This document shows positions 16,748-25,830 of a stretch of 57,813 nt of DNA, one piece after another. The stretch covers positions 1-57,813 of the forward strand of contig JAFDXI010000105.1 in assembly GCA_018268035.1 (NCBI GenBank). The letters are read 5' to 3'. How positions within the stretch are numbered: position 1 is the stretch's first letter; every line of letters begins with the position of its first letter. This stretch comes from Bacteroidota bacterium (GTDB lineage: Bacteria; Bacteroidota; Bacteroidia; Chitinophagales; Chitinophagaceae). The notes under the pieces were generated by a model that did no database searches, was not told where the DNA came from, and worked only from the letters and a program-made list of their open reading frames with translations. The translations under genes and the position numbers were made by a program.

Positions 16748-17633
16748 ATGGATCAACCGGTAATTTTCGCTGTTCTTTTATTAACCTGAGCATTTGAAGA
16801 ATAACAGCAATAAGTATCAAACCAAAACCAGCAAAGAAATATTTACTCAATACCTGGTTCTCATGAAAAATGATGAAAGCCAGGATAATACCATACACAG
16901 GCTCCAGCGTGAGCGTCAGGTTTACCGTAAAGGCGCTTACTTGTTTCAAAGCATTTATATACAAAATAAAAGTAAGCACAGTGCAACCAAGTGAAAGCAG
17001 TATAAGCCATAACCAGTCATAGTGCTGAGGGGTAATATGTGTGGCAGGGAAAAGATAATTGTACAATGGCATTAGAATACAAAGCCCGATAAATCCACCA
17101 GTCAACTGGTATAATGTGATAGCCTCGCCGGGAAAATCAGTTATCATCTTTTTATTCATGACAGATACAGATACAGTTAGCAAAGCTGATATCAATCCTA
17201 TATAAATACCAGTTGAGAAAGACAGATTAGTAAAATAGATTAAAGTAATACCGGCCAATGCAAATAAACCCAAAACAAGTTCATATAAATTAATCCGCCT
17301 CCTGAAAAACAATGGTTCTACTATAGCACTCAACAAACCGGTTGTGCTTAAACAGGTCAGCGCAATAGAAACGTTGGCATACTTAACACTACCATAAAAA
17401 GTGAGCCAATGTAATGAAAGCACAGTGCCAACAGCAGAGACTTTTAAAAAATCCCTGATTGAAATTTTACGGATTTGTTTTAGAAAATAAAATAACACCC
17501 ACAAACTGACAACAGCAATAAACATGCGCCACCAAACCAGCCAGCCTTCATTCAAACTGATGGCCCGGCCCAATACTCCGGTAAATCCCCATAAAAAGAC
17601 CGCTGTGTGCAATCGTATTAATGCACTTTTCAT
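16743..17633 (-). CDS. EamA/DMT family transporter
   Basis: This 296-residue protein has about ten predicted membrane helices arranged as two EamA repeats (about residues 5-137 and 145-285), the drug/metabolite transporter architecture. The first repeat starts LHTAVFLWGFTGVLGRAI and contains SLHWLTFYGSVKYANVSIALTCLSTTGLL, a layout seen in exporters of amino acids and other small metabolites. Substrate cannot be predicted. The gene ends inside the third copy of the palindrome array, so read-through into satD is possible unless the array also stops transcription. It is divergent from the C1 peptidase gene. Confidence 0.9.
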   Translation of the reverse strand: MKSALIRLHTAVFLWGFTGVLGRAISLNEGWLVWWRMFIAVVSLWVLFYFLKQIRKISIRDFLKVSAVGTVLSLHWLTFYGSVKYANVSIALTCLSTTGLLSAIVEPLFFRRRINLYELVLGLFALAGITLIYFTNLSFSTGIYIGLISALLTVSVSVMNKKMITDFPGEAITLYQLTGGFIGLCILMPLYNYLFPATHITPQHYDWLWLILLSLGCTVLTFILYINALKQVSAFTVNLTLTLEPVYGIILAFIIFHENQVLSKYFFAGFGLILIAVILQMLRLIKEQRKLPVDPL

Positions 17634-17780
17634 GAACGCAAAGAAAAATAAATCACTGTTGTTTTATCAACAAATTTTACTGCCATATTCCACCACCTGC
17701 AACATAAACTTTCATCAGCATATTTTAATTATTACTTTAGCAGTGTTTAAAATAATTTTCCAATAGTATTCAGAAAGTAT

Positions 17781-18890
17781 ATGCAAAAAAATGTTTTACT
17801 GATTGTATTGATGTTCATCACATCCGGCATCATCGCTCAAACAAAAACTTTTACCATTATCAAAGACAATGCAGCAACACCTGTTAAAAATCAGGGACAC
17901 TCTGGCACTTGTTGGTGCTATTCTTCTACTGCAATGACAGAGAGCGAACTGTTGAAACAGGGTAAGCCGGACATGGATATTTCTGAAACTTTCACTGTAT
18001 ATAATTTATATATTGATAAAGCCATAAAATATATCCGCCGTCGTGGCAACACCCGTTTTACTGAAGGTGGCCTTGGCCAGGATATGCTCAATGCAGTCGC
18101 CAATTTTGGCGCCATGCCACAGGAAATCTATCCGGGTGTGGGAAGGGATTCTATCATGAACCACAATTATAAAATGATGAGCATTTTAAAAAAATACCTC
18201 GACAGTGTACTGACAGCAGACCCTGATATAGTGCCAACAAACTGGAAGGATGGATACATTAAAATATTGAATAGTTTTCTTGGCACACCACCAGAGTCCT
18301 TTGATTATATGGGGAAACATTATACACCAAAAAGTTTTGCTGCAGCATATATAACAGAAAAGCCTTCTGATTTTATAGGATTGACTTCATTTACACATCA
18401 TCCGTTTTATTCCGAATTTGTAATGGAAGTTCCAGACAATTATAACAGCAATGCTTATTATAATTTGCCTTTGGATGAATTTATCCAAACAGTAAAAGAC
18501 TGTATTGAGAAAGGATATACTTTAACCTGGGATGCTGATGTAAGTAATAAAGGCTTCAGGCAAAGAACAGGTGTAGCCTTATGGGTAAACAGTTCATCTG
18601 ATTCAGCCAACTTTCCATTATTTACTGAACAACCATATACACAAACAATAAGGCAAAACCTTTTTGATATACAAGAAACACAGGATGACCACCTGATGCA
18701 GATAACCGGTCTGGCAAAAGATGAAACAGGCAAAGAATATTTTATTGTGAAGAATTCATGGGGTCTCGTTGGACCTTATAAAGGTTATATCTATGTGAGC
18801 ATACCTTATTTTGCCATCAATACTATTTCAGTTATTGTCAACAAAAAAGCAGTGCCGTCAATTGAATTAAATAAACTTGCGCAGAATTAA
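17781..18890 (+). CDS. C1 family cysteine peptidase (bleomycin hydrolase/PepC-like), exported
   Basis: This 369-residue protein is a papain-fold peptidase of the aminopeptidase C/bleomycin hydrolase branch. The oxyanion glutamine and nucleophile are in NQGHSGTCWCYS (Q38, C44). The catalytic histidine is H304 in DDHLMQITG and the asparagine is N325 in VKNSWG. Residues 1-20 are a signal peptide (MFITSGIIAQ), so the enzyme should act in the periplasm or outside, unlike cytoplasmic PepC. It is shorter than the usual 440-residue bleomycin hydrolases. The Crp/Fnr regulator gene begins eight bases after its stop, suggesting cotranscription. Confidence 0.92.
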   Translation: MQKNVLLIVLMFITSGIIAQTKTFTIIKDNAATPVKNQGHSGTCWCYSSTAMTESELLKQGKPDMDISETFTVYNLYIDKAIKYIRRRGNTRFTEGGLGQDMLNAVANFGAMPQEIYPGVGRDSIMNHNYKMMSILKKYLDSVLTADPDIVPTNWKDGYIKILNSFLGTPPESFDYMGKHYTPKSFAAAYITEKPSDFIGLTSFTHHPFYSEFVMEVPDNYNSNAYYNLPLDEFIQTVKDCIEKGYTLTWDADVSNKGFRQRTGVALWVNSSSDSANFPLFTEQPYTQTIRQNLFDIQETQDDHLMQITGLAKDETGKEYFIVKNSWGLVGPYKGYIYVSIPYFAINTISVIVNKKAVPSIELNKLAQN

Positions 18891-18898
18891 AATTTTCC

Positions 18899-19441
18899 AT
18901 GCAGCAGTTGCCATTAACAATAAGTGAAGAATGGAAAGGTTTTATGCATCTCTTCAAAGAAGAAAAATATGCTGCAAAAAAAATCTTATTGCGCGAAGGC
19001 GAGGTATCAAAAAAAGCATTTTACATCCTGAAAGGCTGCATCAGGCTTTGGTTTAATAACGATGGAAAAGATGTAACGTTTCAATTTTTTTTTGAAGACG
19101 AAGGTGTTTCGTCAGTGGAAAGTTTCAAAACCGGTCAGCCGAGTTTATTCAATATTGAAACCATTGAACCTTCCGTTATCCTTTCCATTTCCAAAAAAGT
19201 TTTTTTTCATATTCTTGATTCATCGCCTATAATTAAAAACTCAATTGAAGAAACGTATTTTAAAAGGATGATATTTTATCAAAAGCTTTTTTTATCCCGG
19301 ATAAAAGACAACCCCAAAAAAAGATATGAAGACCTGCTGGAACACTATCCACAAATCCTGCAAAGGGTGCCGCAGCATTATATTGCTTCCTATCTTGGCA
19401 TAACGCCCGTTTCACTCAGTCGCATCAGGAACAGGAACTGA
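18899..19441 (+). CDS. Crp/Fnr family transcriptional regulator
   Basis: This 180-residue protein has an N-terminal cyclic-nucleotide-binding-type beta barrel (about residues 20-120; LREGEVSKKAFYILKGCIRLWF). The C-terminal region is short and includes a helix-turn-helix (YIASYLGITPVSLSRIRNR). The C-terminus stops right after the recognition helix, which is usual for the small Bacteroidota members of the family. No cysteine cluster for an FNR iron-sulfur centre is present. The ligand is unknown; many family members in this phylum may not bind cAMP. The next gene, on the same strand, is a flavodoxin-fold oxidoreductase and a plausible target. Confidence 0.9.
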   Translation: MQQLPLTISEEWKGFMHLFKEEKYAAKKILLREGEVSKKAFYILKGCIRLWFNNDGKDVTFQFFFEDEGVSSVESFKTGQPSLFNIETIEPSVILSISKKVFFHILDSSPIIKNSIEETYFKRMIFYQKLFLSRIKDNPKKRYEDLLEHYPQILQRVPQHYIASYLGITPVSLSRIRNRN

Positions 19442-19507
19442 TTTCTTAACAATTGTTATCGTTTTTACCGACTGCCATTTTCAATTTTGTGTTGAAAAAA
19501 AATACAG

Positions 19508-20125
19508 ATGAAAGTTGTTATTGTTTTCAATCATCCTTACAAAAACAGTTTCTGCAATGCGGTATTGCAAAGTGTGCAAATTGGCCTGCAGCAAGCCGGC
19601 CATACGATAGATATAATGCATCTCGATGATGATAATTTTGATCCTGTCATGCGGGCAAAAGACCTGGAAGCTTTTGTGAAATCAAAGTATGAAGCACAAC
19701 ATTCCTATGACCGTTTGGACAAGCAGGTGCTGGATTATAAACAAAGGCTGGAAGCCGCCGATCACCTGATTTTCATTTTTCCGGTATGGTGGGAACTGAT
19801 GCCTGCGTTAACCAAAGGTTTTATTGATAAAGTGATCTTTCCAGGGGTGGCTTATGAATATGCCAATACCAAAGGAACAAAAATGGTTTCAAGGGTAAAA
19901 AATATCAAAGGATTAACCGTCATCACCACTATGAACACGCCTTCAATTTTGTACAGGCTGGTGTTTGGAAATGCTGTAAAAAAAGCCATCTTTACAGGCA
20001 CGTTCTGGAAATTGGGTTTCCCCAAAAGAAAATGGATTAGCCTGAACATGGTAAAATTTGTCAGCGACGCAAAACGAAAAAAATGGTTGATAAAGTTGGA
20101 AAGAGATTTTGCCAGATTAAAATGA
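19508..20125 (+). CDS. NAD(P)H-dependent flavodoxin-fold oxidoreductase (quinone reductase/KefF-like)
   Basis: This 205-residue protein has the flavodoxin-2 fold of NQO1/MdaB/KefF enzymes, which carry FMN or FAD and reduce quinones with NAD(P)H. The flavin-phosphate loop is NHPYKNSFCNAVL (about residues 8-20). The central FPVWWELMPALTKGFIDKV stretch is diagnostic, with the conserved W and G residues. No signal peptide or membrane helix is present, so it is cytoplasmic. It lies 66 bases after the Crp/Fnr regulator gene, and the pair could form a redox- or quinone-responsive unit. The exact substrate is not evident. Confidence 0.9.
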   Translation: MKVVIVFNHPYKNSFCNAVLQSVQIGLQQAGHTIDIMHLDDDNFDPVMRAKDLEAFVKSKYEAQHSYDRLDKQVLDYKQRLEAADHLIFIFPVWWELMPALTKGFIDKVIFPGVAYEYANTKGTKMVSRVKNIKGLTVITTMNTPSILYRLVFGNAVKKAIFTGTFWKLGFPKRKWISLNMVKFVSDAKRKKWLIKLERDFARLK

Positions 20126-20304
20126 TCCTTGTTCAGCCGGGATGTTATCCGCTTCCCGTATTTTAAAATTACAGGCATTCCTCCTGCTGTTTCATTAAAA
20201 TAATTCCAGCAATGCAATCATTCAAATAGCTGTTGTGTATGTCATGTGCCGGTGTTTTTGTTAAGTGTAAAACTTTTATGCAGGCGCAATTAGTGTTTGA
20301 TATA

Positions 20305-20312
20305 TAACTTTG
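20305..20312 (+). promoter_or_regulatory. -7 box (TAACTTTG) abutting mqnE start
   Basis: TAACTTTG is a full match to TAnnTTTG and ends four bases before the mqnE ATG at 20317, implying a leaderless transcript. No -33 TTTG is found at the usual distance. Confidence 0.5.
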
Positions 20313-20316
20313 CAAA

Positions 20317-21489
20317 ATGAATAAATTGGCTATAGAAGCATTGGTGAGCAGTGAAAAAGATGCTGAACTCAGATCCATTGGCGAAAAAGTATTTCAAAAC
20401 CAGCGCTTGATTTTTGATGAAGGTGTTGTATTGTTTGAAAAAGCGCCATTGGCTTATGTTGGCGCTCTTGCAAATTTTATCAGGGAAAAACTACATGGCA
20501 ACAAAACATATTTCAACCGGAATTTTCATATAGAGCCAACTAATGTTTGTGTTTTCTCCTGCAATTTTTGTTCTTATTCCAGACTCTATGCACACAGGGA
20601 TGAAGGATGGGAACTAAATAAAGACCAGATGATGCATATTATCGAAAAATATGATGGCAAGCCTGTAACTGAAGTTCATATTGTTGGAGGTGTTCATCCA
20701 AAAATGAATTTGTATTTTTTTGAAGACCTTCTAAAATCTATTAAGGCCCATCGTCCTGAATTGCACATCAAAGGTTTTACGGCTGTTGAACTGGATTATA
20801 TGTTCCGCAAAGCAAAGCTTTCAGTTGAAGAGGGTATGCAGCTTTTGCATGATGCCGGACTTGATTCTTTACCAGGTGGAGGCGCTGAGATTTTTCATCC
20901 TGAAATAAGAGAACAAATCTGCGCTGATAAAGTAGATGCTGAAGGATGGTTGCACATACATAAAGCAGCACATAATATTGGGATGCACACCAATGCCACT
21001 ATGTTATTTGGCCATATCGAAAAATACTGGCATCGTATTGATCACATCGAAAGGCTAAGACAACTACAGGATGAAACACAAGGCTTCAACACTTTTATTC
21101 CATTAAAATTCCGCAACAGGAACAATGATATGAGCCATGTGTCTGAATCATCTCTGATCGAAGACATGAAGACTTATGCTGTTGCAAGATTGTATCTCGA
21201 TAACTTTCCTCATTTAAAAGCATACTGGCCCATGCTTGGCAGGCAAAATGCACAACTGAGCCTTGCATTTGGTGTAAACGATTTAGATGGCACTATTGAT
21301 GACACAACAAAGATTTATTCAATGGCAGGAAGTGAAGAACAAAATCCTGCATTATCCACTGCACAACTGGTAGCATTAATCAAACAGGTAAAACGTGAAC
21401 CTGTCGAGCGTGATACTTTATATAATGTAATAAAGAATTATGCTGAAGATGATGTGCATGAACTGGAAGCTAATCCTTATTACAATTAA
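20317..21489 (+). CDS. mqnE: Aminofutalosine synthase (radical SAM)
   Basis: This 390-residue radical SAM enzyme of the futalosine pathway joins the product of MqnA (3-enolpyruvylbenzoate) to SAM-derived adenosyl, giving aminofutalosine on the way to menaquinone. The iron-sulfur cluster cysteines are C78, C82 and C85 in CVFSCNFC, preceded by IEPTNV. The HIVGGVHP and GGGAEIFHPE motifs, the THATAMFGH-like NATMLFGHIE stretch and IPLKFRNRNN follow family order. MqnE rather than the related MqnC or CofH is favoured by overall length and the GGGAEIF and IPLKFR wording. aroQ follows 31 bases later; its product feeds chorismate, the pathway precursor, so the pair makes metabolic sense. Confidence 0.93.
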   Translation: MNKLAIEALVSSEKDAELRSIGEKVFQNQRLIFDEGVVLFEKAPLAYVGALANFIREKLHGNKTYFNRNFHIEPTNVCVFSCNFCSYSRLYAHRDEGWELNKDQMMHIIEKYDGKPVTEVHIVGGVHPKMNLYFFEDLLKSIKAHRPELHIKGFTAVELDYMFRKAKLSVEEGMQLLHDAGLDSLPGGGAEIFHPEIREQICADKVDAEGWLHIHKAAHNIGMHTNATMLFGHIEKYWHRIDHIERLRQLQDETQGFNTFIPLKFRNRNNDMSHVSESSLIEDMKTYAVARLYLDNFPHLKAYWPMLGRQNAQLSLAFGVNDLDGTIDDTTKIYSMAGSEEQNPALSTAQLVALIKQVKREPVERDTLYNVIKNYAEDDVHELEANPYYN

Positions 21490-21520
21490 TCTTATAAACT
21501 TCAGTTTATAATTACTATTT

Positions 21521-21949
21521 ATGAAAATTGCAATCATCAACGGGCCTAACCTCAACTTGCTTGGAAAAAGAGAAACTGATATTTACGGCAACCAATCGTT
21601 TGATACTTATCTCGAAACTATAAAATCAAAATATCCCAACATCAGCTTTCATTATTTTCAAAGCAATGTAGAAGGTGAACTCATCAATGAAATCCAGCGG
21701 TTGGGGTATGAATACGATGGCATCGTGTTAAACCCAGGTGGATACACACATACATCTGTAGCCCTTGGTGATGCTATTGCTGCTATTAAAACTCAAGTCA
21801 TTGAAGTGCACATCAGCAATGTACATGCAAGGGAAGAATTCAGAAAGCTATCACATGTTTCAGGAAAATCTGTCGGCAGTATTTTTGGATTAGGATTGAA
21901 AGGTTATGAACTTGCTATACAATGGTTCGCAGATAAAGTGTCAAACTAA
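21521..21949 (+). CDS. aroQ: Type II 3-dehydroquinate dehydratase
   Basis: This 142-residue enzyme catalyses the third step of the shikimate pathway, converting 3-dehydroquinate to 3-dehydroshikimate as a dodecamer in the cytoplasm. The type II fold is shown by INGPNLNLLGKRE at the N-terminus, the catalytic tyrosine in IYGNQSF (about Y22), NPGGYTHTSVAL around residue 72, and the EVHISNVHAREEFR segment with the catalytic histidine near 100. Length and start are normal. The link with mqnE points to coordinated supply of chorismate for menaquinone. Confidence 0.97.
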   Translation: MKIAIINGPNLNLLGKRETDIYGNQSFDTYLETIKSKYPNISFHYFQSNVEGELINEIQRLGYEYDGIVLNPGGYTHTSVALGDAIAAIKTQVIEVHISNVHAREEFRKLSHVSGKSVGSIFGLGLKGYELAIQWFADKVSN

Positions 21950-22122
21950 ACAACATTTCAGGTATTCATTACACATATATTCAAATAAAAAAGGTTGTCT
22001 CAAAAGTTTATATCAAATCAAATAATACAGAAAAAAACATTTATACAAATCCATAAAAAGAATCGTGTACCTGTGTTCACCAGATTAGAATAAATTTTCA
22101 ATACAACCCTAATAAAAAAAAG

Positions 22123-22494
22123 TGGAGCTGAGGGGACTCGAACCCCTGTCCAAACATCTTTGCCATAAGCTTTCTACATGCTTAGTTCATTATTCTTTGT
22201 CGGCAAATAACAGGAAACAAACCAACCAATTATCCGCTTAGCTGCATTCATCTTTTGCAACAGTCACAGCCTTCTGTTGCAGCAACCCGTTTTAGTTTGA
22301 GTCGGCGGCGGAGCTTGGTAACAGGTCAACCTGCTCAACGCGGCCCATATAGCTAACTAATCACTGATTAGGCAGCCATAGCGAAGTTAGATTCGCCATT
22401 TGTGTTTTGAACTTTCAGATTATCGTGCTAATAGTACAACGCACGGCATGCTTACACCTACCGCAACGGATGCTGTCAAAACCAATACAGCCCC
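22123..22494 (-). ncRNA. ssrA: Transfer-messenger RNA (tmRNA)
   Basis: The mature 372-base RNA reads from GGGGCTG at 22494 to CAGCTCCA at 22123. The ends pair as a tRNA-like acceptor stem, and a T-arm (GGGGTTCGAGTCCCC, rising from 22145) precedes the 3' end. The discriminator A is followed by C and then a T run, so CCA is not fully encoded and must be added. The tag-coding part (22397-22368) reads GESNFAMAA followed by TAA, resuming at a GGC codon. With SmpB it rescues stalled ribosomes and tags proteins for degradation. The seven T after the 3' end probably act as the terminator together with the T-arm hairpin. Confidence 0.95.
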
Positions 22495-22520
22495 GGGTAA
22501 GTTTTTCAAAGAACGAACAG

Positions 22521-22528
22521 CAAATTTA
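22521..22528 (-). promoter_or_regulatory. -7 box (TAAATTTG) for tmRNA
   Basis: On the minus strand TAAATTTG lies 27 bases before the mature tmRNA 5' end. A short precursor leader would be removed by RNase P. A TTTG lies upstream, but with only 14 bases of spacing. Confidence 0.5.
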
Positions 22529-22577
22529 CAAATCATTTTTTGCAAAAAATATTTAAAACCCATCTTCGCAGATATTT

Positions 22578-24401
22578 ATGAAAGAGAACTTAACAGCAAC
22601 GGCATTTTATCTGCAACAAATAAATTTATTACAGCAACAACTGAAAGCTTTATACAAAAAAAGAAGTGTAATAGCATGGCTTCGCTTTGCTGTGTTTTTA
22701 CTTACCTGTTTCACAGTATATCTTTTCTGGTCAGCAGGCATGATGGCAGTTGTGTTCTCCATCATTTGCGGCATCACCATTTTTTTAATTCTTGTATCAA
22801 GGGATGCTGATAATAAAACCAAAATTGAAAACACAGAAATACTTTTGTCAATCAATAAAGATGAAGAAAAATACCTGCAACAGGATTTTGCAGATAAATA
22901 TGATGGCAAGGATTTGGAGCCATCTCATCATGCTTATGCCAAAGACCTCGATGTATTTGGGCCATCATCATTGTTTCAATATATCAATCGTTGCCATGCA
23001 GAACAGGGAATTGATTTATTGGCGAAGCGATTATTAAATCCATTCAACAAAGAACAAATCATTCAACAGCAAAAAGCAATAACTGAAATAAGTGGGAAAA
23101 TGAACTGGTGGCAACAATTCCAGGCTTATGGTTTAAAAGAAAAAATAACATTCGAGGCTGAAAACAGGATTAATGAATGGTTATCATCAGAAGACAAGCA
23201 CTACACAAATCCCGTATGGAAAATCCTGTTATATATTTATCCTGTCATAACATTAAGCAGCTTTTATCTTTTCCTTGATGATATAATACCAACCGCTATT
23301 TTTTCTTTCCTCATACTTGTATTCTTTTTAATTGCATTTGGTATCAGCAGCAGGATACAGAAAAGCTATACACTATTATCAAAGTTGGGGCCTGTTGTAT
23401 CAATTTTATTCAGGCAGTTCAATCATTTTGAATCAGAAAATTTTAGTGAAGAATTTTTTGCAGAAATAAAAACTTCATTAAACAATACACCCGGCAAAAC
23501 TGCTTCATCATCTATCAGAAATCTGCAACTCATTTTAAACCGTTTCGATGTGCGTTTAAACATTTTTGCCTTTTTCATCCTCAATACATTTTTACTTTGG
23601 GATTTGTGGCAAATTGTAGCTTTAAATCAATGGCGCGAAACCAATAAATCATTTACTAAAAACTGGTTTAAAGCAATAGCACAACTTGAAGTTGCAGGTA
23701 GCCTATCCGTTTTATTTTTCAATAACAACCATTGGTGTTTTCCACAAATTGCTGATGAGCATTTCACATTATCCTGTACCGGCATTGGTCATCCGTTAAT
23801 CAATCATCAAACATCTGTTACCAACAATTTTAATTTAAAAGGTGTTTCAAAAGTTGATTTGATAACAGGCTCCAATATGGCTGGTAAAAGCACATTCTTA
23901 AGGAGTCTTGGTGTGAATATGATTCTTGCTTATACAGGCTCGGCAGTGTATGCAAAAGCATTTACTGTATCTATTGCTGAAATAATGAGCAGCATGCGCA
24001 TTGAAGATAACCTTGCTGAAAACACTTCTACATTTTATGCTGAACTGAAAAAACTGAAATCAATTATTGAAGCTGTGAACCAGGATAAAAAAATATTCAT
24101 TTTGCTGGATGAAATTTTAAGAGGCACCAATTCTTTAGACCGTCACACAGGCTCCAGGGCACTGATACAACAACTCATAAAAAAGAATGCCGTTGCTATT
24201 ATAGCTACGCATGATATAGAATTATCAAAGTTGGAACATGACTTTCCTTCATCTATCAGCAATTACCATTTTGATGTACAGGTAAATGGCAGTGAATTGT
24301 ATTTTGATTATACTTTAAAACATGGCATTTGCAAAAGCATGAATGCATCAGTGCTCATGAAAAAAATCGGGATTGAAATGCCATCAGATACTGAAAATTG
24401 A
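22578..24401 (+). CDS. Membrane-anchored MutS-family ATPase
   Basis: This 607-residue protein has two N-terminal membrane helices (about residues 34-50 and 54-73) and another hydrophobic pair near 212-252. A MutS core lever/clamp region follows, then a C-terminal MutS-type ABC ATPase. Walker A is GSNMAGKST at 431-439 and Walker B ends at D511-E512 in LLDEILRGTNS, followed by the ATHD switch. The mismatch-reading N-terminal domain with its Phe-x-Glu motif is absent, and so is an Smr nuclease tail. Family members of this kind are common in Bacteroidota and have no known role; mismatch repair is unlikely for a membrane-bound form. It is divergent from tmRNA. Confidence 0.88.
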   Translation: MKENLTATAFYLQQINLLQQQLKALYKKRSVIAWLRFAVFLLTCFTVYLFWSAGMMAVVFSIICGITIFLILVSRDADNKTKIENTEILLSINKDEEKYLQQDFADKYDGKDLEPSHHAYAKDLDVFGPSSLFQYINRCHAEQGIDLLAKRLLNPFNKEQIIQQQKAITEISGKMNWWQQFQAYGLKEKITFEAENRINEWLSSEDKHYTNPVWKILLYIYPVITLSSFYLFLDDIIPTAIFSFLILVFFLIAFGISSRIQKSYTLLSKLGPVVSILFRQFNHFESENFSEEFFAEIKTSLNNTPGKTASSSIRNLQLILNRFDVRLNIFAFFILNTFLLWDLWQIVALNQWRETNKSFTKNWFKAIAQLEVAGSLSVLFFNNNHWCFPQIADEHFTLSCTGIGHPLINHQTSVTNNFNLKGVSKVDLITGSNMAGKSTFLRSLGVNMILAYTGSAVYAKAFTVSIAEIMSSMRIEDNLAENTSTFYAELKKLKSIIEAVNQDKKIFILLDEILRGTNSLDRHTGSRALIQQLIKKNAVAIIATHDIELSKLEHDFPSSISNYHFDVQVNGSELYFDYTLKHGICKSMNASVLMKKIGIEMPSDTEN

Positions 24402-24413
24402 AAATGAAAAAGC

Positions 24414-24452
24414 AAATAAATTGGAATGAAATTATTTCATTCCAATTTATTT
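24414..24452. terminator. Perfect 19-bp bidirectional terminator
   Basis: The arms 24414-24432 and 24434-24452 are perfect reverse complements around one central base. The left flank is A-rich and the right flank T-rich. It sits between the convergent MutS-like and rseP genes, and can stop transcription from both sides. Confidence 0.85.
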
Positions 24453-24480
24453 TTCTACAAACTACTTTACGGTTTCAAGG

Positions 24481-25830
24481 CTATTTAAACAACCGGAAAA
24501 TATCCAGCCCTAATGCATAAGCCATTAATCCAAGCAAAATAATCATCCCAACCATTTGTGCATACTCCATGAATTTATCAGTAGGCTTTCTGCCGGTAAT
24601 AATTTCATAGATACAAAAGAGTGCATGGCCTCCATCTAAGGCTGGTATAGGCAGTATGTTCATGAATGCAAGAATAACAGAAAATATTGCAGTCAATACC
24701 CAGAAATGCTGCCAGTCCCATGTAGCAGAAAATGCATTACCTATACTGATTAAACTCCCTACACTTTCACTCGCTTTCACCTTCCCTGAAAAAATCTGTT
24801 GCAGACCGGTAATATATTTTCCCAAAGTAGTCCAGCATTTACCAATACCCACCGGGATAGATTCAGCAAAAGAATATGTCTTGTGAATTGTACCGAATAA
24901 TTTATCAGGAAATACCTGCCAGAAACCAACCTGGGCTTTATCATTCAGTTTTGCTTTCACTATCAGTGTGTCATTTCCCCGCAATACATTAATAGCAACT
25001 ACCTTGTCGGCAAAAGGTTTTTTCAGGCTGTCAAATTGTTGAAAAAACCGGACAGGCTGATCATTGATACCAATAACTCTATCGTCTTTGCGAAGACTGT
25101 CTTCAACAAAATGCACATCAGATTTTAGCACTGAATCCACAATCACCGGATACTGCACATCAATAAACCTTGTGAGCTTGGTATGGTTTAAGTCATTAAT
25201 AAAACCATCAGGTATTGACAAATCTATGGTTTGTCCATTACGTATTACCTGTATTGTTTTAGCGTTTGAAGTAATAATATCCGCACCAACAGTAAGAATA
25301 TTTTTTACAGGCACTTTATCAATCGAAACAATATTATCACCGTTTTGCAACCCGATTTTTCTCCCCAGAGAATCCGCATATAAACCATATTTCAAATTCT
25401 GTGGCGGCAGATAATCATCGCCCCATTTATACGTAATCATGATAAAAAGAAAAAGCGCCAGCAAAATATTCATGATTACCCCGGCCACCATTATTATCAA
25501 TCTTTGCCATGCAGGCTTTGACCTGAATTCATAAGGTTGTGGTGGTTGTTTCATCTGCTCTTTATCCATACTTTCATCAATCATCCCACTTATCTTCACA
25601 TAACCACCTAATGGTACCCATCCGATACCATAAATAGTTTCGCCAATTTTCTTTTTCCAGATACTAAACCATGGGTCGAAGAATAAATAAAATTTTTCAA
25701 CCCTGCATTTAAACCATCTTGCAGTTATATAATGTCCGAACTCATGGATGGCTACTAAAATAGAAAGCGAAAGAATTAACTGGAGTGTTTTTACACCAAC
25801 ACTGGCCCAATCTATTGCTAATAAAGTCAT
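24481..25830 (-). CDS. rseP: RIP metalloprotease RseP (site-2 protease)
   Basis: This 449-residue inner-membrane zinc protease cuts anti-sigma factors and leftover signal peptides inside the membrane. The zinc motif HEFGH is at residues 29-33 in the first helix. The second zinc element, NILPIPALDGGH, lies near residue 390 in a C-terminal helix. Two PDZ-type periplasmic regions lie between them (around 150-200 and 235-290, the latter with DRVIGINDQPV). The WVPLGGYVKISGM stretch is typical. It is downstream of dxr on the same strand, as in many bacteria, but with a 307-base gap that may hold its own promoter. Confidence 0.95.
   Translation of the reverse strand: MTLLAIDWASVGVKTLQLILSLSILVAIHEFGHYITARWFKCRVEKFYLFFDPWFSIWKKKIGETIYGIGWVPLGGYVKISGMIDESMDKEQMKQPPQPYEFRSKPAWQRLIIMVAGVIMNILLALFLFIMITYKWGDDYLPPQNLKYGLYADSLGRKIGLQNGDNIVSIDKVPVKNILTVGADIITSNAKTIQVIRNGQTIDLSIPDGFINDLNHTKLTRFIDVQYPVIVDSVLKSDVHFVEDSLRKDDRVIGINDQPVRFFQQFDSLKKPFADKVVAINVLRGNDTLIVKAKLNDKAQVGFWQVFPDKLFGTIHKTYSFAESIPVGIGKCWTTLGKYITGLQQIFSGKVKASESVGSLISIGNAFSATWDWQHFWVLTAIFSVILAFMNILPIPALDGGHALFCIYEIITGRKPTDKFMEYAQMVGMIILLGLMAYALGLDIFRLFK

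Noticed and set aside
22123-22190. A separate tRNA gene suggested by the GGTTCGAGTCCCC arm
   Set aside because: There is no anticodon arm; the acceptor stem closes with the 5' end at 22494, as in tmRNA.
22400-22810. Open frame of 136 codons on the plus strand
   Set aside because: Its first part is the complement of tmRNA and the rest overlaps the MutS-like gene in another frame; composition is not protein-like.
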